DNA of 32,823 nucleotides from Gemmatimonadales bacterium (GCA_025927545.1 JAICLE010000029.1:1-32823); one strand, 5' to 3'. Shown: positions 8,460-20,371, numbered from the stretch's first letter. Made by a program: numbers and translations. Notes: generated by a model from the letters alone, not told the origin.

Positions 8460-8550
8460 GCGGGGGAAGATACCATCCGCGAACGCGCGGGCGGCAGTAA
8501 GTTGAAGGCCGCGAGCCGAACTCCCCCTTCACCGCCGCGCCGGAGGACTC

Positions 8551-10224
8551 ATGCAATCACCTCGCGGGTCCCGCGTCCTGCTCGCCCTGCTCCTTCCCCT
8601 GGGCGGCCTCGCGGGGACGGTCACAACGGCCGCGGCACAGGCTCCGACGCGCCTCACCTTCGGCGGCCCGCCTCCGCCGGTTCGTACCGAAGCGGAGCTG
8701 CGCGGCTTTCTCGACGAGCTGGAGGCGCAGGAGTTGGTGCTGTGGGAGGCGTCCACCCTCGAGACCTACTACCAGTGGAAGGGCGAGACCCGCCACTTCG
8801 CCGGCCCGGACGGGCGATTCCTCACCGACCTCCTGAGCCGGCGCGACTACGCCGAGGTGATCGACCGCTGGCAGGGTAAGGTGAGGGACAGCACGCTCGC
8901 GCGGCGACTGTTCCTGCATCATCGTGACTTCCTGGCCGCGCGGGCCGATCCGCGCCTGCCCATCGCGCTGGTGAACCTGCAGACCTCGATTCAGGATACG
9001 GTCACCCAGTTCCGATTCGATGTTCGGGGCCGGAAGCTGACGCTGACCCAGGCGACCGAGCTGATCGACACGAGCGCCGACCGGACGCTCCGGGAAGCGG
9101 CATTCCGGGCCCGGCCGCAGATCGCCGCGCACACCATGGCACCCATCGTCCGTGCGATCTCGCTGCTGGACCGGATCGGGCGGCAGGAGGGATTTCCCAA
9201 CGGCGCGGCCGCGGGCCTCAACAACTCCACGCTCGAGCCGCGCCAGGTGCTCCGCGACCTCGACACCTTCGAGCAGGCCACGCGCCCCGCCTATCTCGCC
9301 GTGCTCAGGCGCGTCGGGACGGACTTGCATCTCGACCGGGTCGAGCCCTGGGACATCGACTACTGGCTGCACCGGCAGGAGGCCGCGTCCGGCACGGACG
9401 CCTGGCCCAAGGAAAAGGGACTGGAACGATTGCGCGGGCTGATGCGCGGGATCGGCTTCGCGGTGGACAGCCTCCCGATCGACGTCAAGATCTGGGATGT
9501 GCCCACGGGAGGGATCACCTTCCCGGTGCGTCCGCCGTACGAGGCCCGGCTGCTCAGCAATCCGTTCAATGGGTCGCAATTCTACGAGGTGCTGTTCCAC
9601 GAATACGGCCACGCCGTCAACTTCACGCTGATGGACCCGAGCCTGCCCGTCGTGTTCTTCCGGGGCGACGAAACGCCGCTCGGCGAGGGACTCGCCGAGA
9701 CGCTGGGCTACTTCTCGGCCGACCACGAGTGGCTCGAGCGGGGAGCGGGAGTGCCGGCGCCGGAGGCGGCGCGGTTCGAGCGCGTGGCCCGAACCCAGCA
9801 GTTGCTCTGGCTACGGCGGACGATCGCGCTCAATGCCTACGCCGAGATCACCCAGTACCTGGACCGCCGCGCGGACCTCGACTCGCTGTACGCGGCTGCC
9901 TACCAGCGCTTCGTGGGGGTCGAGCTGCCGCCCGGGCATTGGTTCGCCACCCGCGATATGTACGCGACGGGGCCGCTCTACTTTCAGTCCTACCTGTACG
10001 CCAACATGATCGCCGCGCAGCTCCGTGAGGCGATGCGCGAGCAATTCGGCGTCGACGATCTCACCGGAGAGCCGCGGGTGGCCAAGTGGCTCACCGAGCA
10101 TTTCTACCGGATGGGCGCCGCGGTGCCGTGGCCGGAGAAGGTCCGCCGGGCCACCGGCCGGCCGCTCTCGAGCGACGCCCTCACACGCTACCTGTCCGGC
10201 GCGAGCGCCGCCGGGTCACCGTGA
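8551..10224 (+). CDS. Exported M3-like zinc metallopeptidase
   Basis: 557 residues with a Sec-type signal (hydrophobic stretch at about 9-30 ending in AAAQA). Its catalytic domain resembles the M2/M3 oligopeptidase clan. The zinc motif HEYGH is at 350-354, and a Glu in LGEGLAE at 379 is 29 residues after the first His, the spacing of thimet-type oligopeptidases. The rest is largely helical, as expected. It probably degrades peptides in the periplasm. The start is supported by GGAGGA three bases upstream of the ATG. Its stop overlaps the GTG of the enoyl-CoA hydratase gene (GTGA), making it the first gene of a coupled series that leads to recF, dciA and gyrB. Confidence 0.88.
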   Translation: MQSPRGSRVLLALLLPLGGLAGTVTTAAAQAPTRLTFGGPPPPVRTEAELRGFLDELEAQELVLWEASTLETYYQWKGETRHFAGPDGRFLTDLLSRRDYAEVIDRWQGKVRDSTLARRLFLHHRDFLAARADPRLPIALVNLQTSIQDTVTQFRFDVRGRKLTLTQATELIDTSADRTLREAAFRARPQIAAHTMAPIVRAISLLDRIGRQEGFPNGAAAGLNNSTLEPRQVLRDLDTFEQATRPAYLAVLRRVGTDLHLDRVEPWDIDYWLHRQEAASGTDAWPKEKGLERLRGLMRGIGFAVDSLPIDVKIWDVPTGGITFPVRPPYEARLLSNPFNGSQFYEVLFHEYGHAVNFTLMDPSLPVVFFRGDETPLGEGLAETLGYFSADHEWLERGAGVPAPEAARFERVARTQQLLWLRRTIALNAYAEITQYLDRRADLDSLYAAAYQRFVGVELPPGHWFATRDMYATGPLYFQSYLYANMIAAQLREAMREQFGVDDLTGEPRVAKWLTEHFYRMGAAVPWPEKVRRATGRPLSSDALTRYLSGASAAGSP

Positions 10225-11036
10225 CCACGACTCCCTCCACCCCGCCCCAGCCCATGCCCTTCACGACCCTGCTCTACGAAATGGCCGAAGGCATCGCGCG
10301 CCTCACCATCAACCGGCCGGACAAGCTGAACGCCCTCAACGGCACGGTCATCGCCGAGCTGGGCGACGCCGTCACCCGGATCGAGAGCGACGCCGGCGTT
10401 CGCGGCGTGATCCTGACCGGCGCCGGCTCCAAGGCCTTCGTCGCGGGGGCCGATATCGCCGAGGTCGGCGGCCAGACACCCATGGAGGGTCAGGCCCGCG
10501 CCGTCGCCGGCCAGCGCATGATGCGGCGCCTCGAGCGCTGCGGAAAGCCGGTGGTGGCGGCGGTAAACGGCTTCGCCCTCGGCGGCGGCTGCGAGCTCGC
10601 CATGGCGTGCCATCTCCGGGTGGCCAGCGAGTCGGCGAGCTTCGGCCAGCCGGAAGTGAAGCTCGGGCTCGCGCCCGGGTACGGTGGCACCGTCCGGCTG
10701 CCGCGCCTGGTGGGCCGGGGCCGGGCGCTCGAGCTGCTCCTCACCGGAGCCATGATCGACGCCCAGGAGGCGTGGCGCATCGGACTGGTGAACCGGGTCG
10801 TGCCGGCCGATCGCCTGCTCGATGAATCGGAGCAACTGCTTCGCCGCATCCTGGACAACGGTCCCCTGGCCCTCCGCGCCTGCCTCGAGCTGGTGGATGC
10901 GGGCCTCGACATGAGCACGGACGAGGCGCTCGGCCAGGAGGCCGTCTGGTTCGGGCTCCTGAGCGCCAGCGCCGACATGCGTGAGGGTACCCGGGCGTTT
11001 CTGGAGAAGCGGAAGGCCGTCTTTACCGGGTCATGA
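10221..11036 (+). CDS. Enoyl-CoA hydratase/isomerase family protein
   Basis: About 271 residues of crotonase fold. It is expected to hydrate trans-2-enoyl-CoA in fatty-acid beta-oxidation or a related pathway. The oxyanion-hole segment AGADIAEV (75-82) and the GGGCELA segment (121-127) are both present. The two catalytic acids of true hydratases are retained: E125 in GGCE and E145 in FGQPE. PGYGGTVRLPRLVG follows, as in short-chain hydratases. I chose the GTG at 10221, which overlaps the peptidase stop; an ATG at 10254 would remove 11 Pro/Thr-rich residues and is also plausible. An acyl-CoA synthetase gene lies elsewhere in the window but not adjacent. The 3' end touches the lipoprotein gene. 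Confidence 0.93.
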   Translation: MTTTPSTPPQPMPFTTLLYEMAEGIARLTINRPDKLNALNGTVIAELGDAVTRIESDAGVRGVILTGAGSKAFVAGADIAEVGGQTPMEGQARAVAGQRMMRRLERCGKPVVAAVNGFALGGGCELAMACHLRVASESASFGQPEVKLGLAPGYGGTVRLPRLVGRGRALELLLTGAMIDAQEAWRIGLVNRVVPADRLLDESEQLLRRILDNGPLALRACLELVDAGLDMSTDEALGQEAVWFGLLSASADMREGTRAFLEKRKAVFTGS

Positions 11037-11080
11037 GCCTGCAATTTCACCCTCGAACCGGCTATTTTTCCGTGGTTCCG

Positions 11081-11475
11081 ATGCGGGCTATCTGGTTGGG
11101 AGCAATCGTCGTACTGGCCGGCTGCGGCGAGCGCGAGCGGCTGACTTTCCCGACCGAGAATCCGGCAAGCGGCTCCGGCCCGATTACCGAGATTTTTCAG
11201 CCGGACGCAGCCGACACGGTCGTCGCCGGCGGCGCTCCGCTGCTGATTCAGGGCCGGTCGCGCGACCCCGACGGGGTGCACATGATCTTCTTCGAGATCG
11301 GCGGCGTCAACGAGGGGTTTTCGCCGCTCGACGGTGGCGGGGCGGACGAGGTGAGCTTCGGGCTGCAGCTCTCGACCGCCGAGCACAGCGGGGACACCGC
11401 CTTCGTCCGGATCTACGCCGTCGACGTCCTGGGCGACACCGGCCACGCCGCCTTCCGGCAGATTCGCATTCGATA

Positions 11476-11476
<1 letters not shown>
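11081..11476 (+). CDS. Small predicted lipoprotein
   Basis: 131 residues. MRAIWLGAIVVLAGC gives a short, canonical lipoprotein signal with the lipobox LAGC. For this reason I place the start at 11081. An ATG at 11033 overlapping the previous stop (ATGA) would add 16 residues before the signal and is less likely. The mature part holds a beta-rich domain resembling an Ig/cadherin-like fold: an ADTVVAGGAPLLIQGRSRDPDG segment (described, not a named family), alternating strands, and a final AAFRQIRIR strand. It sits between an enoyl-CoA hydratase and recF. Its TAG stop shares a base with the recF GTG. Function is unknown. Confidence 0.78.
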
Positions 11477-14815
<3,339 letters not shown>

Positions 14816-14839
14816 GCGAGTGGGGCCGGCTGGAGCGTG

Positions 14840-14866
14840 GGGCCGCGGGTCTCCCCGCGGCCCTTG
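14840..14866 (+). terminator. Hairpin terminator after gyrB
   Basis: A perfect 10-base stem pairs GGGCCGCGGG (14840-14849) with CCCGCGGCCC (14854-14863) around a TCTC loop, followed by TTGT. It starts 24 bases after the gyrB stop and lies between two convergent genes. The T run is short, so it may work partly as a Rho-assisted or bidirectional stop. Confidence 0.65.
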
Positions 14867-14882
14867 TCGCGTCCGCTCCTGG

Positions 14883-15827
14883 TCAGCTCCCGCGGCAGCT
14901 TCGGGTGCTCCGCCGCTCGGCCTTGTTGCGGAGATAGCTCATGGCGTCCCGGATACTGCCGGAGTTCAGGTAGTTGGCGTTGTACTGCCAACTGATGAAG
15001 GCGCAGGGATAGGAGCTGCTCAGCAGCGCGGACCCCCAGTCCCGGATCTGGCTGGCGGTCATCCGGGTCTTGTTGGGGCCGCCGTGGATCACGTTGAGCC
15101 CTACCACCAGCCCCAGCCCCCGCCGCTGGGCATCGGACACCTGCTTCCGGATGTAGCTGCCGACGTCACCACGCCGGTGGAGATACTGGGCCCAGGCGGC
15201 ATCCACGTACCGCGGATTGAAGCCGAAATAGCCGGGCTCGGTCCGGACCACCGTCGTCATCGTGGGCCACAGTTGCTTGCTGTACCGCCCCATTTCATCC
15301 ACGGTCGAGGCGGAAATGGGCCGGCCGTTCCAGTTGGCCGGATCGTTCGGCTCGTCGATCATGTAGTGGCCGACGATGGTGCCGTCCTTCACGTAGGAGC
15401 TGAAGTCCACGCTCCTGAACCGGTTCACCCGCTGTTTCCACTTGTCCAGGCTGAAGTGGCCGCTGCCGTCCTTGTAATACTTCTCGTTGCCGGCAAACAT
15501 GAGCACAACCTTGCCGCCACGGGCCTTGATGGCGGCCAGCTCGCTCCGGAGCGAGCCGGGCCAGATGTTGCGCAGCGCGCCGTTGTAGCGCGAGCCGAAC
15601 CAGCTCGTGGGCAACGCGGACGTCCCGAACGGGATCCCGCCGGCGAACGAGGCCGTTGCGAGCGACACCCCCTCCCCCGGCGCGAGAGCCAGGGAGTCGG
15701 GAGCCTCCCCGTCCGCGAGCGCGGCGGGATCGGCGCCGGCGACATCGGGCGCGACAGAATTGGTGCCGTCGCAGGCGCCCAGCGTGGTCACGACGGCGGC
15801 AAACAGTGCCGCGCGGATGCGGGGCAT
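14883..15827 (-). CDS. Predicted lipoprotein with TIM-barrel-like domain
   Basis: About 314 residues from the ATG at 15827 ([10 protein letters not shown]). An ATG ten codons earlier exists, but it would put a polar stretch before the signal. The signal ends in LGAC with Cys19 as the lipid-bearing residue. After a Pro/Ala-rich linker (about 25-55), the remaining sequence looks like a (beta/alpha) barrel resembling glycoside-hydrolase folds: KVVLMFAGN, then [13 protein letters not shown] (Asp158-Glu159 at a strand end), [12 protein letters not shown], and LGLVVGLNV. Acidic residues at strand ends suggest hydrolase chemistry, but no known family signature is visible. It is convergent with gyrB. 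Function is an inference from fold-like features only. Confidence 0.65.
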   Translation of the reverse strand: MPRIRAALFAAVVTTLGACDGTNSVAPDVAGADPAALADGEAPDSLALAPGEGVSLATASFAGGIPFGTSALPTSWFGSRYNGALRNIWPGSLRSELAAIKARGGKVVLMFAGNEKYYKDGSGHFSLDKWKQRVNRFRSVDFSSYVKDGTIVGHYMIDEPNDPANWNGRPISASTVDEMGRYSKQLWPTMTTVVRTEPGYFGFNPRYVDAAWAQYLHRRGDVGSYIRKQVSDAQRRGLGLVVGLNVIHGGPNKTRMTASQIRDWGSALLSSSYPCAFISWQYNANYLNSGSIRDAMSYLRNKAERRSTRSCRGS

Positions 15828-16143
15828 CCAGGACGGCGTCTCGTTGGTGCAGAACATGGGCGAGCGTTCCTCTCTCCGTCACGTGGTGTGGGAGGTACAC
15901 AGTCGGTGCGGCAGGCGGAGAGCCATCGCTTGGCACGGCCAAAGCGGCGACTCGGCGTGTGTTCCTGACGCGGTGGGCCCAGGCAGGTGTGTGCCCGACC
16001 CTATGGATGTGTGTTGAGGTGCAGGTCCGCTGAGACTAGGGAGCTAGTCAAACAGGGCGCGAAGGAATGAGCACCGAGGTGGCGTCATCTCGTTTCCTCT
16101 GTGGCTCGCGCCGCTGACACAATCGTGACCCCTGTCACGGAAG
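15828..16143. other. Intergenic region upstream of lipoprotein gene
   Basis: This 316-base gap lies between two genes on the minus strand and must contain the promoter of the TIM-barrel-like lipoprotein gene. On the minus strand there is a TTGACT (16045-16050), but I could not find a convincing partner -10 box at the correct spacing. The far end holds a 16-base palindrome (16124-16139, listed separately). No ORF with coding character is evident. Confidence 0.5.
16124..16139. repeat. 16-base inverted repeat
   Basis: CGTGAC and GTCACG form a perfect inverted repeat around CCCT. It begins just downstream of the stop of the gene that ends at 16144. It lacks a T run, so it may be a protein-binding site or a weak transcript end; I cannot tell which. 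Confidence 0.4.
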
Positions 16144-16623
16144 TCAAGGGGCGGCCGGATTTTCGGGCCCGGGGATCGAACGGCGGCGCAGGACCTGAAG
16201 CGGCTGCCGATCGACACAGGCCGACCCGATCGCGAGCAGACGCGGTGCAGCCGAATGGTTGAGAAAGAGGGCGGACACGCTGTGGAGCTGAGAGCAGTCG
16301 CCCGCGTCGGGAGCCGACAGCACGACGGCGACAGTATCGCCCCGGCGCTCGCCCGCGACCCCGCTCAGGCCGGCTGCCCAGGCCGCCACGAGGGCGTACC
16401 GCTGGTCCACTGCCCGCCGCACCCAGGCGGGCGGCTGGGCCGACGCCGCTCGCCGCGTGAGCATGGCGGAATCGCCCCGTATCCCCGCGGCCAGATAGGC
16501 TCGCACGGCCCCGGCATAGCTGTGCCAGGGGTCCGGCACCGAGTACCAGCGTGAGCACCAGATGGCCAGCGCAAGGACCAGCGCGGCGCCGATCACATGC
16601 GGGAGCGTTCGTTCGGATCTCAT
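16144..16623 (-). CDS. Small membrane-anchored protein of unknown function
   Basis: 159 residues. The ATG at 16623 is preceded by GGAGGGGATC, a strong ribosome site; an in-frame GTG five codons upstream is therefore less likely. A hydrophobic segment (about 9-24) anchors the protein, leaving the rest on the outer side of the membrane or in the periplasm. The soluble part has a helical region (SYAGAVRAYLAAGIRGDSA) with the look of an NTF2- or DUF4878-like fold, a beta-rich middle, and two Cys (in DCSQ and SACVD) that could form a disulfide. I cannot assign a family. It lies 39 bases after the next small gene on the same strand, and may belong to the deoA transcript. Confidence 0.62.
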   Translation of the reverse strand: MRSERTLPHVIGAALVLALAIWCSRWYSVPDPWHSYAGAVRAYLAAGIRGDSAMLTRRAASAQPPAWVRRAVDQRYALVAAWAAGLSGVAGERRGDTVAVVLSAPDAGDCSQLHSVSALFLNHSAAPRLLAIGSACVDRQPLQVLRRRSIPGPENPAAP

Positions 16624-16662
16624 GATCCCCTCCGGCACCGGATCGACTCCCTCCGGCGCGTC

Positions 16663-16920
16663 CTACAATTTGACCGGGGGGCGAGGCCGAGCCGCGCCCG
16701 GACCCCAGTCGTCGCCCTCGAAGCCGTCCTGCGGGTGCCGGCCCGCCTCCAGCTCGCGAACCTCGCGCTCGGCGGCCTCCAGCTCTTCCCGATCGATGCC
16801 ATCGTGACCCACCAGCCTCGGTCCGGGATGCCTGGGTCGCCGGAGAAACCAGATCACGAGCGCGGCCAGCGCCGCGCCCGCCACAAGCAGTGTGGCCACC
16901 GGTCCGGTCACGTACGGCAT
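16663..16920 (-). CDS. Small single-span membrane protein
   Basis: 85 residues. An N-terminal membrane segment (about 6-25) ends with FLRRPRH, so the tail is probably cytoplasmic. The tail contains an acidic, probably coiled helix (DREELEAAEREVRELEAG) and a Pro/Gly-rich end. Its ATG shares one base with the stop of the nucleoside phosphorylase gene (TGATG), which strongly supports it being real and translationally coupled. I know of no function. Confidence 0.7.
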   Translation of the reverse strand: MPYVTGPVATLLVAGAALAALVIWFLRRPRHPGPRLVGHDGIDREELEAAEREVRELEAGRHPQDGFEGDDWGPGAARPRPPVKL

Positions 16921-18254
16921 CAGTCGGCCCCGGAGAACGGTTCCGCGCCACGCGCGGTGATCCGCTGTGAGATGAGCGGGGTGAGCTCTCCGCGCTCGCC
17001 GATCGTCACCGCCTCCCCCAGCGCCGATATGCCGAGCGCGACGCCGGCCGCATCCCGGGCAAACACCGAGGCGATCGGTTCACCGGCGCGCACCGCATCA
17101 CCGGGCTTCACGGTGATCACGAAGCCGACGGTCGGGTCGACCGCGTCTTCCACGGCGGCGCGGCCGCCGCCGAGTTCCACGATGGCGCGCCCGATCCGTC
17201 TCGGCTGGACCCGCTCCACCACGCCGCTCCGGTCCGCCCGATAGACCTCCACCGCCCGGGCCTGCGGGAGGACGGCGGGGTCGTCCACCAGCGCCGGATT
17301 GCCGCCCTGCGCCTCGACGACGTGGGCGAACGTCTCGAGCGCCCGACCCGACGCGACCGACTCTTCCAGCGCCCGTCGCGCCGCCGCCCCGTCGGGTGCG
17401 GCCCCCACCAGCACCAGCATCTCGGCGGCCAGCGCGTAGGTTACTTCCATGAGGTCCGCCGGCCCGCTGCCGCGGAGACCCTCGATCGCTTCCTCGACTT
17501 CCAACGCGTTGCCGCACGCCCGGCCCAGCGGCCGGTCCATCGCGGTGAGCAGCGCCACCGTAGGGCAGCCGCGCGCCTCGCCCAGGCCGATCATCGTCCG
17601 GGCGAGCTCGACGGCGAGCGCCTGGTCCGTCAGGAAGGCACCGCTTCCGGTCTTCACGTCGAGTACCAGGCCGTTGAGTCCTTCGGCCAGCTTCTTCGAC
17701 ATGATGCTGGCCGCGATGAGCGGAATGGACTCGACCGTCCCGGTCACGTCGCGGAGCGCGTACAACCGCTTGTCGGCCGGCGCGATCTCCGGCGTCTGTC
17801 CCAGCATGGCGCAGCCCAGCCGGTCGATCTGGGCGCGCGCCTGGTGGAGCGAAAGATCGGTGCGGAACCCCGGGATGGATTCGAGCTTGTCGAGCGTGCC
17901 TCCGGTGTGCCCGAGCCCGCGGCCGGACATCATCGGTACGGCGACGCCGCAGCTCGCCACCATGGGAGCGAGCAGGAGCGAGACCTTGTCGCCCACACCG
18001 CCCGTCGAGTGCTTGTCCGCCACGGGGACCGGGTGCCCGTCGAAGCTGAGCCGGTCGCCCGAGGCGATCATGGCGTCGGTCAGCGCGGCCAGCTCGGCCG
18101 GCCCGAGCCCGCGAAAGTAGACCGCCATCAGGAGCGCGGACATCTGGTAGTCCGGCACCTTACCGGCCACGTACTCCGCGATGAGCGACGCCCACTGTTC
18201 CGGGGCCAGTGCTCGGCCGTCGCGCTTGTGCTCGATGAGCCGCGGAATCACCAT
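16920..18254 (-). CDS. Pyrimidine-nucleoside / thymidine phosphorylase
   Basis: 444 residues, the usual length. It splits thymidine or uridine with phosphate to give the base and (deoxy)ribose 1-phosphate, in nucleoside salvage. The N-terminus MVIPRLIEHKRDG is typical. The phosphate-binding segment VADKHSTGGVGDK is at 78-90, followed by SGRGLGHTGGTLDKLE (110-125), the family signature. The C-terminal domain has the barrel-sandwich pattern GFVITVKPGDAVRAGEPIA. Sequence alone does not separate thymidine phosphorylase (deoA) from the broader pyrimidine enzyme (pdp), so I leave the symbol blank. The divergent TPR gene starts about 30 bases away. Confidence 0.94.
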   Translation of the reverse strand: MVIPRLIEHKRDGRALAPEQWASLIAEYVAGKVPDYQMSALLMAVYFRGLGPAELAALTDAMIASGDRLSFDGHPVPVADKHSTGGVGDKVSLLLAPMVASCGVAVPMMSGRGLGHTGGTLDKLESIPGFRTDLSLHQARAQIDRLGCAMLGQTPEIAPADKRLYALRDVTGTVESIPLIAASIMSKKLAEGLNGLVLDVKTGSGAFLTDQALAVELARTMIGLGEARGCPTVALLTAMDRPLGRACGNALEVEEAIEGLRGSGPADLMEVTYALAAEMLVLVGAAPDGAAARRALEESVASGRALETFAHVVEAQGGNPALVDDPAVLPQARAVEVYRADRSGVVERVQPRRIGRAIVELGGGRAAVEDAVDPTVGFVITVKPGDAVRAGEPIASVFARDAAGVALGISALGEAVTIGERGELTPLISQRITARGAEPFSGAD

Positions 18255-18284
18255 TCGGGATCACCCTTCGTCCGGGAGCACGGC

Positions 18285-19070
18285 CTGCCCACGTTCCGCC
18301 TGGCCCTCTTCGTCTGTCTGGTGCTGCTGGCCCCCCGGCCGCTCGCCGGCCAGGATGCCCATGACCATGTGGCCCTCGGCACGGCCGCGATGCAGGTGCA
18401 CGATCTCCCCACCGCACTGGCGCACTATGAGGCGGCGCTCGCACTCGACTCGGCTTCCTACGAGGCCAACTGGCGCGCCGCGCTCGCGCTGCTCGACGAG
18501 GGCGAGCAGCTCGCCGAGAGCGGAAAAAGTCCGACACGGGACTCGCTGTACGCTCGCGCGGAGCGGCTGGCGAGGCGCGCCGTGGCGGCGGATTCCATGG
18601 GCGCGGAGGGCCACTTCGCGCTGGCGGCCGCGGCGGGGCGCGTCGCGCTCACCCTGGGAAAGAAGCAGCGGATCCAGCGGGCCAGGCTCATCCGCGACGA
18701 GGCGCAGCGCGCCCTCGCTCTCGACCCGCGCAATGACGGGGCCTGGCACATCCTGGGACGCTGGAACGCGGAGATCATGCGCCTGTCGGGCCTGAGCCGT
18801 TTCTTCGCGAAGCAATTCCTCGGCGCCGGGATCTTCGGCCAGGCCTCGTGGGCCGCGGCTGTCTCCGACATGCAGCAGGCGGCGGCCATCGATCCGGGGC
18901 GACTGTACCATCGGCTGGAACTGGCCGAGATCTACGTCGACCGCAAGCGGTACGACGATGCCCGCGCCGAGCTGGCTCAATTGGCGGCACTCCCTGATCG
19001 GGAGATCCTCGACAGCGTCTACCGGCGGGAGGGGAAGCAACTGGCGGCGAAGATCGCGAACAAGCGGTAG
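18285..19070 (+). CDS. Exported TPR-like protein with non-canonical start
   Basis: About 261 residues. The reading frame is clearly coding: a signal peptide (FRLALFVCLVLLAPRPLAGQ), then helical repeats of TPR type such as DLPTALAHYEAALALDSASY, a second at DEAQRALALDPRNDGAW, and YVDRKRYDDARAELAQL near the end. TPR proteins serve as protein-protein scaffolds in the periplasm or membrane. No ATG, GTG or TTG lies immediately before the signal peptide. A CTG at 18285 has GGGAG six bases upstream and gives MPTFRLALF as the N-terminus. The nearest canonical start, GTG at 18228, would add 19 mostly polar residues and overlap the divergent gene. I favour the CTG. The gene may also hide a sequencing error. 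Confidence 0.72.
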   Translation: MPTFRLALFVCLVLLAPRPLAGQDAHDHVALGTAAMQVHDLPTALAHYEAALALDSASYEANWRAALALLDEGEQLAESGKSPTRDSLYARAERLARRAVAADSMGAEGHFALAAAAGRVALTLGKKQRIQRARLIRDEAQRALALDPRNDGAWHILGRWNAEIMRLSGLSRFFAKQFLGAGIFGQASWAAAVSDMQQAAAIDPGRLYHRLELAEIYVDRKRYDDARAELAQLAALPDREILDSVYRREGKQLAAKIANKR

Positions 19071-19083
19071 GCCGCCCTCCTCG

Positions 19084-19392
19084 TCAGATGACGTCCCGCG
19101 CCCGCTCCGCCGCCCGTTCGAGCCCCTCCTCGAGCCGCCGCTTGCGCCGCGCGAGGTCCCGGCGGGTGCGGGAGCCGGCCCGCTCCAGGCCGTCAGCCGT
19201 CTCCTCGCGAAGTTGCTGCAGCCGTCGGCGGAGCCGGCGCCGCGTCTTGTTGCCGCGCTCGGGGGCGAACATCAGCGCGATCCCGGCGCCCAGAAAGGCG
19301 CCGAAGACGACGCCCGCGGCGAAGGCGCCCGTCCCGCGGGAGGCGTCCGCTTCGTCCCCCAGCTCCGTTTCCTTGCTCTCGTCCTCGGTCAT
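19084..19392 (-). CDS. YtxH-domain protein
   Basis: 102 residues. After an acidic N-terminus, a Gly/Ala-rich membrane segment (about 23-44: GAFAAGVVFGAFLGAGIALMF, described by its ends) is followed by APERGNKTRRRLRRRL and a long basic, amphipathic helix. This is the layout of YtxH proteins, small single-span proteins often linked to stress responses in other bacteria, with no defined reaction. It converges on the TPR gene with a 13-base gap. A candidate promoter lies upstream (see 19432-19459). Confidence 0.85.
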   Translation of the reverse strand: MTEDESKETELGDEADASRGTGAFAAGVVFGAFLGAGIALMFAPERGNKTRRRLRRRLQQLREETADGLERAGSRTRRDLARRKRRLEEGLERAAERARDVI

Positions 19393-19431
19393 GCGCTCCT
19401 CCCGTGACCCTGGATGCTCTCGACTCCCTGC

Positions 19432-19459
19432 AACCTACCCCTATCCGGGAAAGCGTCAA
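19432..19459 (-). promoter_or_regulatory. Candidate promoter for YtxH gene
   Basis: Read on the minus strand, TTGACG (19459-19454) and TAGGTT (19437-19432) are separated by 16 bases. They are well placed about 40 bases before the ATG of the YtxH gene. The -35 is good and the -10 moderate. This is pattern matching only. Confidence 0.4.
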
Positions 19460-19511
19460 CCATCGTGACACCATAGACTTTTGACAGATGCACTGCACAT
19501 TCCTTCAGGTG

Positions 19512-19540
19512 TTTTCGGGCTGGGGGGACCGCCTTATACT
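19512..19540 (+). promoter_or_regulatory. Candidate promoter for GAF-ligA genes
   Basis: TATACT (19535-19540) is a good -10 box. The sequence 17 bases before it, TTTTCG (19512-19517), is a weak -35. Transcription would begin about 50 bases before the GAF gene. A TTGACA further upstream (19481) has no partner. Confidence 0.45.
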
Positions 19541-19597
19541 GATGCAGGCGGGCTCCTTCAGGGCACGGTCCGCCGGCCCCTCTACCCAGGACGCATC

Positions 19598-20371
19598 ATG
19601 AGTTCGGCTGCCATGGCGACGGACGACGTGGAACGGCTCCAGTCCCGTCTGCGCGCGCTGGAGCAGGAGCGCAAGCACCTCCTCGCGATCATCGAGATCC
19701 TGCAGGACATCGGCGGCTCGCTCCATTTCGCCGAGGTCGTGCAGTCGGTCACGTTGCGCCTCGGGGAGACGTTCGGCCTCGACCGCTGCTCCATTTTCCT
19801 CGCCGAGCGAGGGGGCGGCAGCGTGCGCCTGGTGGCCAGCTACGAGGACCCGGGCATCCGGAACTACGTGGTGGACCTCGACCGCTACCCCGAGCTCCGG
19901 CGCGCGCTCCAGACGGGCGAAACCGTATTCATCGCCGACGCGGCCACCGACCCATCCCTCGGCCCGGCGCGCTGGGCACTGGCCGCCCGGAAGGTCAAGG
20001 CCATTACCGTCATCCCGATCTCGTGGCGGGGGACGGCCATCGGCGCCATCTTCCTGCGCACCTTCCGCGACGGCCCCAGCTTTTCCGCAGCCGATCTGCA
20101 GTTCTGCCAGGTCGTGGCCAACCTCACCGCCAAGGCACTCCGCAACGCGCACCGGTTCGAGCGCCTGCGGCAGCGGAAGGGTGAGGACGAGGAGGCGCGC
20201 CGGCGCGAGCAGGAGCAGGGCGCGCTCATCGGCTTCCTCCGGCGCATGCTCGCGGCGTACCCGCCGCCGTCGCCGGACGAGCCAGGGCTGGCCGAAGGCG
20301 TCTCGCCCGAGATCGAGCGCCTCGTCGGCGTGGCCCGGGCCGTCCTGAGCCAGGAGTCCACCGCGCGGTGA
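19598..20371 (+). CDS. GAF-domain protein with N-terminal coiled coil
   Basis: 257 residues. The ATG at 19598 has AGGA eight bases upstream. Residues 8-30 form a coiled coil (DVERLQSRLRALEQERKHLL). A GAF domain follows (about 38-190): GLDRCSIFLAERGGGSVRLVAS, RYPELRRALQTGETVFIADA, ITVIPISWRGTAIGAIFLR and ADLQFCQVVANLTAKALRNA. GAF domains bind small molecules such as cyclic nucleotides, or act as redox or light sensors; the ligand cannot be told from sequence. The C-terminal tail after about 200 is helical and Arg/Glu-rich with no kinase or cyclase domain. Its stop overlaps the ligA GTG (GTGA), so it is coupled to a DNA-ligase gene, an unusual partner. Confidence 0.9.
   Translation: MSSAAMATDDVERLQSRLRALEQERKHLLAIIEILQDIGGSLHFAEVVQSVTLRLGETFGLDRCSIFLAERGGGSVRLVASYEDPGIRNYVVDLDRYPELRRALQTGETVFIADAATDPSLGPARWALAARKVKAITVIPISWRGTAIGAIFLRTFRDGPSFSAADLQFCQVVANLTAKALRNAHRFERLRQRKGEDEEARRREQEQGALIGFLRRMLAAYPPPSPDEPGLAEGVSPEIERLVGVARAVLSQESTAR

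Noticed and set aside
19481..19486. TTGACA as -35 for the GAF gene
   Set aside because: No -10-like sequence lies 16-18 bases downstream; the TATACT further on is too far away.
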